Assembly: GCF_020740795.1 (NCBI RefSeq)
Contig: NC_067284.1
Location: 100,369,440-100,433,439 of the forward strand
DNA length: 64,000 nt
Direction of reading: 5' to 3'
From: Apus apus
Lineage: Eukaryota; Chordata; Aves; Apodiformes; Apodidae
The notes beneath the pieces are model-generated. The model made no database searches, was not told where the DNA came from, and was given only the letters and a program-made list of their open reading frames with translations. Position numbers and translations under genes: made by a program. Numbering within the stretch: the first letter of the stretch is position 1; each line of letters opens with the position of its first letter. Below are positions 39,129 through 51,400 of this stretch, piece by piece.

Positions 39129-42100
39129 GTAAGTACCCCTGATCTGCATTCAAACCATCACCAGACATAGTAAATTACAATTTACATGTTTTCTGTGTTT
39201 ATGTAACTCTGGTAATGCTGGACTGGACCACAGTGTAGTAGCCTGACACAAAGCCAAGAGCAACTTGAACCAACAGTTACTCAAAGAAAGGCTGTTCTTC
39301 ATTTCTTGTGTTCATAATCCAATAGAGCCATTAGATATCACTGGAAGTGAGTGGCACCAGTGTGATGTGTTGGAAAGACTTGGATTAATTTGTAGATAAC
39401 CAAGATGCCCAGCCTCAAGCTTCTTTCCCCAGTTTCCCTTTATTATGCCCTGACTGGCTGGTCAGATAATGCACCGATGATTTCAGTTTTTCCTGTGCTG
39501 TAACACTTCTAATTCCAATACTATCCCCTCTCTATAGTAGTAGGAATCCTTAAACTCATAGGAGAAGCTTGTAAGCACTGAATATATGACCATGAGGATT
39601 AGTACCTGCAATAGATGGAAATGTTAAACGGGAATATAATAAAAGCAGGAATTCAGAGGTGGTTCAGGAAGGAAGTAACCCTGTTTTTGCATTTGCATGA
39701 GGGCCTTAGAATACACCCCAGAAAGAAGGGGTGGGAAGGCCACAGCATCAGACATAGATAAGGTAGAGGGGAGGGCACTGTCTGTAAAGACAGAGTAGGT
39801 GTAGGCTCAGCATGTTCTCAAGAGCAAGCTAGCCCAAGAGCACGGGAAGGTAAGGACAGTGTATGAGAAGCTGAAGTAAAATATAGAGACAGGAAGTACA
39901 TGGTCGAGTATTAACTGGAAGTACATTTCAGTAGTGACTGCAGGGGTTTTTTTGTAATTGTTTTTCATTGGATTTTAAAGATGTCTATATTTAAAGTGAA
40001 TTCAGCTGAATCCAGTAGAGCTTTCATTTCCACAGAAATAATACTTCCAAATAATGCGTTGCTGCCAAAAAAGCTTTTATGTTTTAATGCCTCTAAGACA
40101 GGATGGGCTTGATATTTCCAAACTTAAGGTGTTTCTTATTGAGTTTAAGTTTAATGCCAAATGTCAAGCTAAGTGAAGGAGTCTCTCTTGGAGACATTGA
40201 CCATTACTGCCTGGTAAAGTATGGAGTCCTCCCAAAACACAAGGGAATCCTGTATAGCTAAACTACATTTGTGTGCAGAAACTCACCCAATTTTTGTATG
40301 ATTGCAATGGCAGATAAATTACATCAGTCTAAGGATAAAGGATAAATTTGCAACTGCTTTTACAAGTAATTCCATACAAGAAACAAATGTAGAGACTTTG
40401 AAATTCTGTAAGCACAAGTAAACAAAGGTGAAGGACTCGGGACAAAACCACAGAAATTGGTATTTTGCCAACCATTTTTTTTTCCTTCTAGTTTGTAGAC
40501 TGGTAGAGAGAATCCATTTCCAGCTGAACAGCTCTGTGGTAGTACACTGAAGGAAATTACAGTAGGGACAATGACCGGTCTTGGGAAGGCCCAGGAAAAG
40601 ATGAAGTGTCAGTAAGAAGAATATTACCTTCCCTCAGAACAGCTAATAAGGAAGACCTGTTTCTGTTCTCATTGCAGAAAGAGCCTATAGAGCCTTGGAT
40701 ATGCTCCAGCTGTGGAAGCACTTTTGCAGCTTTTGCTCTGCTGGAATCTCACCAGTGCATGCATAAAGACCGAGTCCTTGCCACCAGGTTCAGATCGCCA
40801 AATAAACTGGGACCTGTAAAAGCAAAAAGCAAACTCAAAGGGAAACTGAGAGCAGCGGCACTGGGCAAAAGCATCGCCCAGTGCTACGGGACCTGTTCCT
40901 CTGCTGCAAAGCTCAGCTGTGCCAGCTCAGGAAGCACTTGTGATGCACTTGGGAGGTTTATACCTAGATGGAGAAATGCCCGGTCTTCGCTGCTGAAAGG
41001 AAGGGAGGTGAAGCAGCCCGACGGCTTCCCCTGCCGGCTCTGCGGGAAGGTATTTGATTCCCTGGATAAGCTCACAGTCCACACGTACGCGCACAAAGGG
41101 GAGCGCCCCTACAAGTGTGCACAGCACGGATGCACAAAAGCCTTCATTTCCAGATATAAACTGCTCAGGTACAGCACTGAAAGCAATCCTTTTCTGCTGA
41201 GTGTGTGTGTGTGTGTGTGGGAAACCAAGGACATCTTTTTCCTCTCAAGTGCCCTAGTGACAGTTAATCCCCAAGTTCCAGTGTTTATTATTCCCATTTG
41301 GGTAGAATTGGAGAAAACTAATCTCCCTCAATTGCAGCAGCTACTCAGAAACGTTATATTGAGCAATTTTAATGTACTATGATTAACACCTTCCCCCCAG
41401 AAAAGTCAGGTTTTTCCTAATAGTCTGAGGATTTGTGAAAAAGCCTTCCTTGGAGAGTGCCAGTGTTTTGAAGTCTCAGCTGCACTGTGTACTAGAGTGA
41501 ATGTAAATGCAAATAACTCTTTTCTTTTGTCTCCCTTAGGCACTCAGCCATTCATTCTTCACAGAAATCTCACCAGTGTGGCTACTGTGAAAAGACCTTT
41601 CACAGGAAAGACCATCTAAAGAATCACCTTAAGACTCATGACCCTAACAAGATGGCCTTCAAGTGTGAAGACTGTGGCAAGAAGTACAACACCAAGCTAG
41701 GCTATAAGAGACACTTGGCTCTTCATGCAGCCACCAGTGGGGACCTCACCTGTAGGGTATGTGCCCAGGAGTTTGGCGGTACTGAAGTTTTGTTGGAACA
41801 CCTCAAAAGCCATGCAGGGAAACCAGCTGGCAATACCAAGGAAAAGAAACATAAGTGTGACCACTGTGAGCGTCACTTCTATACCCGTAAAGACGTGCGG
41901 CGTCACATGGTAGTTCACACAGGCTGCAAAGACTTTCTATGCCAGTTTTGTGCCCAGAGGTTTGGACGGAAGGACCACTTGACTCGCCATACTAGGAAGA
42001 CTCATCCACAAGAACTGCTGAAGAGCAGATTGCAGAATGGGGACTCAGTGGGTCTCCTTGACCAGCTTTTTCCACTCAGACTGAAGGAAGATGCCAGCAT

Positions 42101-42815
42101 ACTGTCTCCTTTTCCTGAAAGGGTCTCTGTGCAGAATGGGATTTTGAATAGTTCTGAATCAGAGGAATACAACTGTTCACATCTTCATTCCCAGCCAAAC
42201 TTACAAACTGCTCTTCCTGTTGAACCTTCTCCTCATTTGCAAAGGATGGGCTGTGCAGACAGCCTTCCAGCTGTCCATCCCACACCATGCTCAACAGCCA
42301 TTCCTGCCAACCTGAACCTTCATCAGCCTAGTAAATATGACCTTAGTTCTACCTCATTTGCAGCAGGATCCCTCAAGAATCTTCCGATAAAAGTGGATGT
42401 TAAAGGTTACAACGTGCACCTACTTGAGGACCTGCCATTACCAGAACCTCAATCTCTGCAGAAAATCAGTCTGGAAGAAGCTTCCTCAGGGCCTGTAGGG
42501 GATACTAACAAGTACCCAGTGCACAAGGAGACAGAAGCAGCAGCTGAAACTGCGAGCCTGCCTTTCATGGATCTCACTCATGTGATGAGTTTCTGGCAGC
42601 TCCCACCAGGCGACAACCAGAACACTACTGGGGACATCACAATGGCTTTTGGCCCAGAGGAGCCATCCCACAGGCTGAATGGCCTTGGCCAACAGCAAGG
42701 TCTTCAGCTAGCAGCTGGTGGGATGGCCATAAACCAGCTGCATCATCTTCCTCGCTCCTTTCCATCCACTACAAATTCTGTAACATTGCCTCATTTTCAT
42801 CATGCCTTCAAGTAA
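32218..42815 (+). CDS. PLAGL1: PR-domain/PLAGL1 zinc-finger transcription factor (5'-incomplete)
   Basis: Exons are 32218-32373, 33421-33533, 35750-35899, 39009-39128, 40678-41168 and 41540-42815. All introns are GT-AG and the junction phases 1,0,0,0,2 agree. The decoded part is 767 residues, counted from the first Cys. Residues 1-19 form a zinc knuckle (CEDC, then GEC and LHG). A PR domain follows to about 155, with the marks [23 protein letters not shown] and [11 protein letters not shown]2H2 finger 188-208 is the usual post-PR finger, then a Lys/Arg-rich linker. Seven PLAG-type C2H2 fingers span 298-498, including [17 protein letters not shown] and [15 protein letters not shown]. The tail 499-767 keeps PLAGL1 blocks ([29 protein letters not shown] end). 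The family binds GC-rich DNA and regulates transcription in the nucleus; mammalian PLAGL1 is an imprinted growth suppressor. It is odd that PLAGL1 carries a PR module and lacks its usual start Met. The start exon is missing: exon 1 here needs one base from upstream. Identity is very sure; the fusion rests on shared exon 40678-41168. Confidence 0.93.
41201..41218. repeat. (GT)9 microsatellite just inside an intron
   Basis: Perfect GT dinucleotide run beginning 32 bp after the splice donor of the exon ending at 41168. Length variation here is likely. No direct function is shown. Confidence 0.9.
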
Positions 42816-43168
42816 CTGTCACAGTGTTTGTTTGTTTGTTTTCCTTATTTTTTTAAGACTCTGCTTTTTACTTAAATCTGTTAGGATGGGGTGTTTTTGG
42901 TTTGGTTTTGGTTTTTTTGTTTTTGTTTTATTAAGAAAAAGTGCCCCAAATGTTTTCAAAGCACGTTATGAAACATGGTAGTTAAATTCAGGATGTTAAT
43001 AAACAAGAAGCTCTATTTTTCATACTACTATTAGTTTTTTAGGATATGACAACAGTAGAACTAACATATTTCCCTCAACACCCTCTGTATTTTTGTTTCT
43101 TACCTTTCCTGCAAACAGCTGAATAAATATCTTCAATTATAGTAAAGCATTGTAACAGGCACAATAAA
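42816..43168 (+). terminator. PLAGL1 3' UTR with poly(A) signals
   Basis: Sequence after the TAA stop at 42813-42815. It contains a T/G-rich low-complexity stretch (42826-42935) and AATAAA hexamers at 42998-43003, 43122-43127 and 43163-43168. These are candidate polyadenylation signals; which one is used cannot be seen from sequence. Confidence 0.55.
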
Positions 43169-46100
43169 ACTACGGCTGCTGCAGTAGGAGAAATAGGGTT
43201 AGGGTAAAGGGGAAGAAGGGGAAAGATCACAGAAAGTAAATTTTAATGAGCCATAAATCACAGCAAACTTACACATATGGCAAATGTAACAAACAATTTA
43301 ACATTGCATAGATTTCTGTCCAGCACTTAATTACGAAACTTTATGAATCTTTTAATTGAAATCAGAATCATTCCAGGAGTAAATCTTACCTCCTCGTTTC
43401 ACTTTTTTTAAATGAAGAAAATCACTACTGTGATGATTTTTAACTAGATTTTGTTTTCTGAAGTGCACTTCAGCTGTGTGCATCTCCTGCATTTTGTTCC
43501 TGGGGCTGGAAATAACTACCACTTTTGCATGACTGTGTAAGAACTGATGTCTTCTATATGTGCAGTTTCAGAATGGGAAGTGAATTGTCTTGAAGGTTTA
43601 GAGCAAAACATTAATTTTCACTTAGAGCTGGATCTGACAAGCTATCAGACACTGGCCTTTCTCTCTCTATAGTAAAACACTTAAGCATTTGCTTAAATTT
43701 AAGCATGTGTTATCCCATTGGGTCAACAGCTTGATTGATTTAACAATAAAAAAATGATTCCTACCTTATTCACCTTTTGTTGATAAAATTGGCCTTTGGT
43801 TCATCTGGAAAATGATAATTAATTATAGCCATCTGAAATGTGGATTCTGCCACAGAAAGCCCAGGGAAGCCTACAAACAAGCAGGACCTCTGTGGGGCCA
43901 GGGGTAGGTCCATGCACAGAAGGGTTGTGGTGATGAGCTGATGCTGGGCCCTGTTCAAAGCCAGGTTATGAACCTACCTCACAAGTGGCACCTGAAAATA
44001 GTGGGTGTGATAATGGTCAAGGTTATTTTAATCAAAAGGGTTTTGCTCAGTAGCACTGTGACAGCTGCAGTTGGACTTCCAGCCTTTGTTTCTTCTCAAA
44101 CAGACCCAGGGTGATTTTTGATTGTTACCCGGGGTAAATGATCTCTGTACGTTTCCAGTTGATGCTGGGTTGGTGTGACGGTCCTATCACCTGATGCAGG
44201 AACTACCAGAAATCACAAAGACTGCATCACTTAGTAGAGAATATTATCATTAAAAAGCCCTAAATGCTTCAAAATTTACTTTGTCTAAGCCATGCTTGTA
44301 AAAAAGTTTTAAAATCCTGTTTTTAGTGGATGATGCAATTACTAATTAATTCTGTTGCAGCTAAAACAGACTTTCTGAATCTGAATAAATTTTCAAACCC
44401 CAAGTTCTCCCCCATTAATCACAGGAATATTTCCAGACAGCTTCAAATAAAAAATATTTTTTAAATTATTGCTGTTTTGATATTAATTAACTACACTGAC
44501 ATTGTACATCTACAATGATCTGAATATTCTTACAAGTTTCATTAGTAGTTGGATTAAGGGAAGGTTGTATTATTGCAGTTCATGCAAGAATGTGTTTATC
44601 AGAAATACTGTTGAGGGGTATTTTTTTGCTATGAAAATTTCTAGGATAAGGCAAACCATAAGGAATGTTAAGACCATTCTTGTAAGGACAACAGCAGGAA
44701 GAAGATCAGGTGCTGCATGGTCATGCCCAGTTAGCAGTTATTTAAATTATGAGTTCTAGAATAGGGAAAAGGTTGCAGACAATGTTACGTGCTCATTCTA
44801 CACCTAGGCTCATGTTTTCATCTGGACTTGGAAAGGTGTGTGAGCAACATGGTCTAGTGGAACTAAGTTAAGGACCCTTCCAACCCAAACCATTCTATGA
44901 TTCTATGATATGACTGGCACACACATTTTTAGAGCTGTAGCAGGATGCCTGAGCTCAGAGCTGCCAGGAGGGAAGCTGCTCCCTGACCTCAGCCTCTTCT
45001 GAAATATGGAAGTATGTGCTGGTGAGAGGAGGTTATTGCATGTTACTACAGAAAGAACACGTCTTATTCATGTAAAAAGAAAATAACCACTTTTGATCTT
45101 AAAATGCTTAAAAATCACACAATGATGGTGTCTACAGGTAAAACACAGCAGCAAACCTTAAATGTGTAGTACTGCAGCTTTAACCCTTCAGTCCCTTCAA
45201 ATTTCTTTTTCAACATTCTTGACATCATAAATGGAAGAGGAAGCTGATCATGTCCCATCATAAAGGCAGGCAAGCTATTTCAAAAGGTTATGTTTACAGA
45301 AAAACTGTTCTCACAACTTGGGAGATACTGCTGAGTCATCTAATACTTAGTGTAGGGCTGAACTTCCATATAGCTGGTGTTAGGGAAACTTTTGTGAGCA
45401 TTTTTTGAGAGGCCATCAGTAGGTGAGGCTTGTGAATGCTTTGTTTCTGGGCAAACAAATACTTAAGGCTCAGAGGGCCTGCTTGATGTGGGCCTGAATT
45501 TCACATTTCTGAATGAGCAATAGCTTGGTTTTGAGGGGGTTCAAGGCACAGGCAAGTGCTAAAGGAGAGGTATGGAGAGGGGGCAGCAAGTCCTCCCCAC
45601 CTCTCCCTGGGCTTACCTGTGGTGTCCGAGAGGATGGGGCTGACAGGCACAACTCAGGCAGTGCCAGTGGAGAAGGCAGCACGAGCTGCAGGACATCAGT
45701 TTGGTGGCACTGCCTCTGGGTGATGCCGGGCCATGAGAGCACTGGTGGGGGCAGAGGAGTGGCCCTGCACAGGCTGGGGGTGCAGTGGGGGAGGGAGGCA
45801 GCCCCACCAGCTGCCAGTGCTCCCCCTCTGCACAGCTCCTGCCTCCTGCAAATGGGAGAGAAGGATAGGAGGGCATAGGGGTGACATAGGAAAGGTAGCA
45901 TAGACATGGCATAGCACCTAAAAGACAGGAAAAAAAAAGGGATTTTTTACCAAGTTCAAGCACTGGACCTCTGGGAGACCTTAAGATATTTGTTGTTGTT
46001 GGCTTTGGTTTGTCTGGGTTTTTTGCTTTGTTTTGTTTTTTTCTGGAGCCAGGAGGGCTCCAAAAAAAGCTCGATTGACTATATCACACTCCCTCCAACC

Positions 46101-48345
46101 CACCAGGGCAAGCGCTACGTGCTTGCGATGGTGGAAGCGAGTACCTGGTGGCTGGAAACATCCTGTGCCTCGTGCCACAGCCCGGAACACCCTCTGGGGC
46201 CTAGAGAGGCAAGTCTTGGGGCAACATGGTACTCCTGTGGCACAGGATATACATCCTCACTAGCCCCCTCGGCAATTTGTCTTTCCTAAAAGGCAGTTCT
46301 ACAACTCCTTTCTCCACAATTACTGCTGTTCTTGCACAATTTGGTTTCCTCCACATGGGAGAAGGAAAGGGAGGGGTCTGCTCTTAGAGTTGGTAGAATC
46401 AGACAAGAAAATAACAGAGTAATTAAATAATTCAGTAGTGGAAATTCAGAGAGCAGCTTGACCCCAGTTAAGGAAGGACAATGTGTCCCACTGCTTATAT
46501 CGCATCACTGCCATGTAGAAGAGAAAGGCTGGAATCACAGCAGCTGGTTTTCCTATCAGTTAGGAATTCCTGCTCTGGAAGTGAGCCCAGAGAGCCCCTT
46601 CCCGTTCCCCCTCCCTCTGCCTCCCTAATGCAGGCAGAACTCCACTGAGACCCTTTCCAAGGTTGCTCCCATGTTTCATAAATCACATGCTGTGAGAAAT
46701 ACTGGCTGCATGGGCATCTTCTTGGATCTTTAACTTCTATCACAGTGAGCTCTGCACTGCAAGCACACTTGGTATTAGCAGTAAGCCAGAATTGTATTTT
46801 TCTAATTGGCTTCCCCTAACTTCACAGGAGAAGGGGACAGTGGAAAAGCCACACATGGGAGTGGGGAAGCCTGTGTGCAATACAGCGATTTTGAATGGAT
46901 GCATTTCACCCTCTATTATATCATGGTACAGCCTGTGCTAGAACACAGGCGTCCCAGCTCTCCCAGAGCTCTAAGATCAGACCCCTTTAAACACAGAAGG
47001 TACAGTTTTCTCTTTCTTCCCACCACCTCTGCATTGCACTCCTACTCCGTTTAAGCCAGGAAACAGAAGAAAATTAAGAGACTACAGAGGGAATTAATGT
47101 TCAAGTACTGTTGTGCCAAAGAGTGCAAAACTGAAGCCCAGCTGTGGAAAGAAGAGGTCACTGCTTTACCAAAGATCAGTAGGAGAGCAGTAATAAGATA
47201 AAGTAGCCCACAAACCTGGATTGAAGCTTCTTGGGAGAGGAGGTGGGAGAGGGTGGCCCTCCTTCAGAGCTTTTGTGACTTGCTTGGCTGATTGAATAGC
47301 ATTAATAAAATCCTCATGGTGCTGTGTTCAGATAGATTTCTTCCCTGGCTGTTTCTGTAACAGAAAGACAAAAACTTTATTTCCCCCTTGCAAGGGATAG
47401 AGAAAAATCTTTTAGAGTAAGGGTTCTTCTTTTCTGAGGTAAGGGAAAAACATTACAAACAAAAGAAATCTGCTTTTTTTTTTTTGAGAGGTATTCAATC
47501 AAAGCTCGTTTAGCCCTTTGCCATCTATTGACAGCACCAGAAGACTGATGAAAGAATAATGACCTCCAATAAAATACTCTGGTCATGCCATCCAACGGGT
47601 GGAAGAGGCAATAAAGACATTATGATCAACACCTTCCCTTCTCAGATTCCACCCCCCTTTCACTTGTCAGATTCTTCTTCTTGCTTTAAATCTTTGTGCA
47701 CATGTGTTTCTTTCCACAACAGATTTTAAAAGACATTTTACAATGGCAGTCTGCATGGATACCATATCAGTAGTCATTTGGCATCTCTGGGTAAAATTAG
47801 ACACATGTATGTCCATGTGTCTTCCACTCTCCCCAACAATGCATGAAAAAACCCTGTTCCAGTAAGAGCTCAAGCCTCTTCCCCTCCAGCTCTGTAAATA
47901 AGATCAATTTAAATACATTTTTAAACCCTCAAGTACAATAGCAGTAGATTTCCATAGATTCATCATGGAAAATCTGGAGATACTGACAGCTCCCAGGTTC
48001 AAGATGGTACATTCATGCACCAACTATCTTGGATCATGCTTTCAGATTTAAGAGAAGAGGAAGCTGTCAGAGACTTGCATAGTCTTTAAAATACACACGT
48101 TAATATTTCCTGTAAGTGCCGAGATGCTCATGTGCCCAGAATAGTCATGACACCTACTGGTCTGGCTTCTGAAAGTATTCTCAGACACCAGCAGCACAGG
48201 GACAGGGAGGAAAGAATCTGGCACTGAGTCAAGCACATATGTGAGACTCATCCACAACATCCAGCTTTGTCCCCAGAGAAAACAATAGCGCTACTGAATG
48301 AAAGGCTTCATATGGAGGTAAGACGCGTTTGGATTTTAACTATAC
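43169..48345. other. Intergenic/intronic region between PLAGL1 and the ZC2HC1B exon
   Basis: In mammals this interval holds the 3' exons of ZC2HC1B on the minus strand. I looked for its second finger (CPYC...) and the conserved NWR motif on that strand and found neither. A short plus-strand CR1 tail is at 44839-44910, a T/G-rich tract at 45989-46040 and a T run at about 47473-47484. The GC-richer stretch 45470-46270 has long open frames on both strands but low CpG content and no recognisable domain. Confidence 0.45.
44839..44910 (+). mobile_element. Short CR1 3' end fragment with internal deletion
   Basis: It has 'gagcaacatggtctagtgg' followed directly by 'cccttccaacccaaaccatt' and the tail 'ctatgattctatgat'. 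The usual sequence between these blocks (the tcc-ctgcccatggcagg part) is missing, so this is an internally deleted 3' remnant in plus orientation. Confidence 0.85.
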
Positions 48346-48463
48346 CTTTGGGGGGGGACTGCTTCTTCACGGTGATTTCTGTTCCCCGCAGTCTCTGTTT
48401 CAAAGAGCTGAAGGGCTTGCACTCCTTGTTGAAGGCTTTCTTGCATTTTGGATCATGTCTCAG
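48346..48463 (-). CDS. ZC2HC1B: ZC2HC1B exon (C2HC zinc-finger protein), partial
   Basis: On the minus strand an acceptor (tttgcatcccag) precedes 39 codons plus one base and a donor (gtatag). The product begins LRHDPKCKKAFNKECKPFSS and continues LKQRLRGTEITVKKQ. This matches the ZC2HC1 (FAM164) family around the second half of the first C2HC finger: His and Cys of RH-PKC, then the conserved KPFSSLKQRL-GT-I block, closest to ZC2HC1B as I remember it. The CxxC half of the finger should lie in an upstream exon (above 48463), and the rest of the protein below 48346; neither was found. The position between LTV1 and PLAGL1, on the LTV1 strand, is where mammals have ZC2HC1B. Function is poorly known (putative zinc-binding protein). 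The frame and splice sites are intact, so this may be a live gene with diverged exons or a relic. Confidence 0.82.
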
Positions 48464-51400
48464 CTGGGATGCAAAGAAAAACAGTCGCTCATGGGCTGAA
48501 GTCATGCTTTGTTAATGATGCCTACTTACCCAAGCTTTAAAACTACTTCTATTCAGGAACAGGGAGCTGAAGCAGTATTTATTCCAGATTCAGTTTAACT
48601 CCTGAAGGAGTTCAGCAACATTTTAAAAAGCTATCCAAGTACAGCTGCAGCTCAACACAAACAAGAAATAGAAGCCATTTCCAATTTGTTCTGCTCAGGG
48701 ACATGCTGGAGGCCAGAAGAAGAACAGACTAGGTCTGTGAACAGTAACAGTCTCATTGGATTTCCCACCCACACCAGGACACTTGCTTTTCTTTCTTGGT
48801 TAAGAGGGAGTACAGACTGGTCCTGTTAAAGGGGCCAATATTTACATTATTAGCTCTTTGAATTTAGATAAACCTTCCAGACTGGAGGCTCCCCTGACAA
48901 ACAGCTTCACATCCATTGCATCAGCGCCACTGAAACTGAAGAGGAGCAGCTGCTCCCCATTCCACAACACACATTTCTAAGTTCCAGTTTCCCTTTGAAC
49001 CTTTCTATTCATGTGCTTCAGGTCCTTAACTTCTGTTTCTAGATATTTTTGACAGCAAATTTGAGAAGAGGATTCCTCTGCAGGACCACAAAGCCCCAGG
49101 ATCAGTAATGCAGACTGAGGAGGGGAGGGGTGTGTGCTGAGCCCTCCTTTGCAGAAAAGCCCCACAGTTGGGTTGTGCCAGGCAAACTGCACAGCCACCC
49201 ATTTAGTTTGTAATCCAGAGATCAGGGAGGTCAGGGGGAATCTTTTCATTCACTTCAGCAGGCTTTGGAACAGAGCCTGGTGCCGGCATTATGCTGTCAA
49301 AGGGACTACATATCAGATGGTTTATTAGTCTGTTTTTCCCAGGAAGTCTGAAATAATAAATTCTGCTTAGAAATCTGGAGCACAAAGGAAGCTTCAGGTT
49401 AGTTATGTCTCACCAAGAGATAATGTATTATTTTAAATGCATTACATAGTAAACATCTGTGTTTGTACAAGCAGGCAAATTAAGATAGTGCAAGAGTGCT
49501 GATTAAGTTACTGTATTTCTGTGCACATTCATTCTCTAATAAAGATCACTAATAAAGCAGTTACTAGAATGTTTGCTCTTTTGAACATGTTCAACCCATT
49601 TCTCTGCTAGCAACCACCTCCTTTTCCAGTCCTCACTACCCCTTTCAGCTAAACATATTGACATTCCCATTAGAGTTTTGTTCTACCTGAATATCTTGTG
49701 CAAAATGCCTTCCCCAGGTTGTACAAAGACCAGGTCTTGCCTTTGGGCAGCTGTGTAAAATTCAAACCATGCAAGAGTCTCAGTTACACAGCACAAGATG
49801 GCTTGACTACAGCAGAGTCAGCCTTTGGACCAAGCCCTTTGCTGAAACAGTATTTTGGTGTCTGAAAGGGATGTCTACAGTCACGTGCCAGGGCTCCCTT
49901 TTGCAGAACTACCTCATTTATCCTGTTCCTAGGAAGCATAAGCTCTCCTTTACTATTGCAGACAGCTGTTTTCTATATGCCTGCTCAGGTATGACCTTTC
50001 ACAGTGATGTGGTGGGCGAGATGATGGGAGTACTCAAGTTCATCACTACCTAAATTGAGGAAGGGGGGCTGGAAAGCAAGAGCAGGCAATCTGCACCCAG
50101 ATTTATTCCATTTTGTTTGTACATCACCAGGAGGCAGCGATGCCCAGGAAAGGCTCAGGGTAAACCCTCGCTATTCCATAAAGCAGCAGGTGGCACAACT
50201 CGGTGTGACACAATCCCCATTCTCAAGATAGAACGTTTCCATGATGTGCTAAACAGCATTCCAAGATGATTTCACTTTGCAACATCCCAAATTTTAGTGG
50301 ATGTTTTTGAATCAGTAACTTAAAAAAAAAAATAGTTTGAGTGGGTTTTTTTGTTGGTTGGTTGGTTTGGGGTTTTTTGTTTAGTTTTAAATAGGTTTTA
50401 AAGTTACATGGAAAGTAGTTTTAAACCTTTCCGACTCAGATGGCAGTGACATTCTCATTTCAGACCAGGAACATAACTTGTATTAAACAAAAACAGTTTT
50501 TAGGAAAACCTGAACAATAACAAAGAGCCTTTTTCGTGAGACTCATAACCCTGCAAAGGGAAAGACTTCTCATGTCAATGTTCCTTACCTGCTCTTGCTG
50601 AAACAAAAGAAATCCTTGTCTCGCTGAGAAGTAGATGTGTGACTGCTTTTGTTTCTTACCTTTTTCTTCAGGTTTTACCCTACTCCAATGCACAAAGCTA
50701 AGGTTAGTGCAGTGTTTCATTGACTACAAGTGTGGAGGAACAAAGCAATTTTGTAAACTTTCCAACTCATATTCTATTGCCTGTTTAAACATCTTTCCAC
50801 TTTTGCTCCCAACCAACACCTTTACATGTGTCTGTGCTTAGTCTGGGCTATGCTGTTCAAGCAGCTCCTTTCTGCCTCCCCCATCTCTTACTCTGTCCTC
50901 ATCCCCTCATGGTTCTGACTAAAAAACCCAAAAAGCTGTGTCAAAGGAATTTAGGTCCAAGTACAGTGACACTGAATCAGCAACAAGCACAGATTATAGT
51001 TACTTTTGACAAGTACAACAGCAGACGAGTGAAGGATCAGCAAAGAACATGTGCACTTCTATGATGAAAGATTTTCCTTCTCGGTAAATCATAAAGTCAC
51101 ATTCCACCCAAGCCATTCAACACCATCTGTTACTCACTTGTTCCATTCAGCTCCTTTCCTGGTATCTGACTCATCTCAGAGTGGTTTCTCAAACCTCCTC
51201 TTCCGAGCACTAGATGATCAGTCTTCATTACTCAAAAGCTCCCAACTCAAGTTACCATGCACCAGCAATGACATAACTAGTCCTTATGATCCAGGCAGAC
51301 CCTGCTTAAGCCTGTGGAACTTAGGAACACCAGTACAGGGATCAGATAAATGAAAACACTGAAACTTGTCTGAAGCTTACAGATTATTTCCAATGGTTTG

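Noticed and set aside
40606-40677. In-frame extension upstream of the exon at 40678 as an alternative PLAGL1 start
   Set aside because: The frame begins at GTG, not ATG, and the 24 codons before the acceptor include its polypyrimidine tract. It is intron sequence.
43194-43205. Telomere-like TAGGGTTAGGGT
   Set aside because: Only two units, expected by chance at this length.
45470-45907. 145-codon minus-strand open frame, considered as a ZC2HC1B 3' exon
   Set aside because: No CPYC finger or NWR motif. The Pro/Leu/Cys-rich content fits a GC-rich non-coding stretch, and long frames exist on the other strand too.
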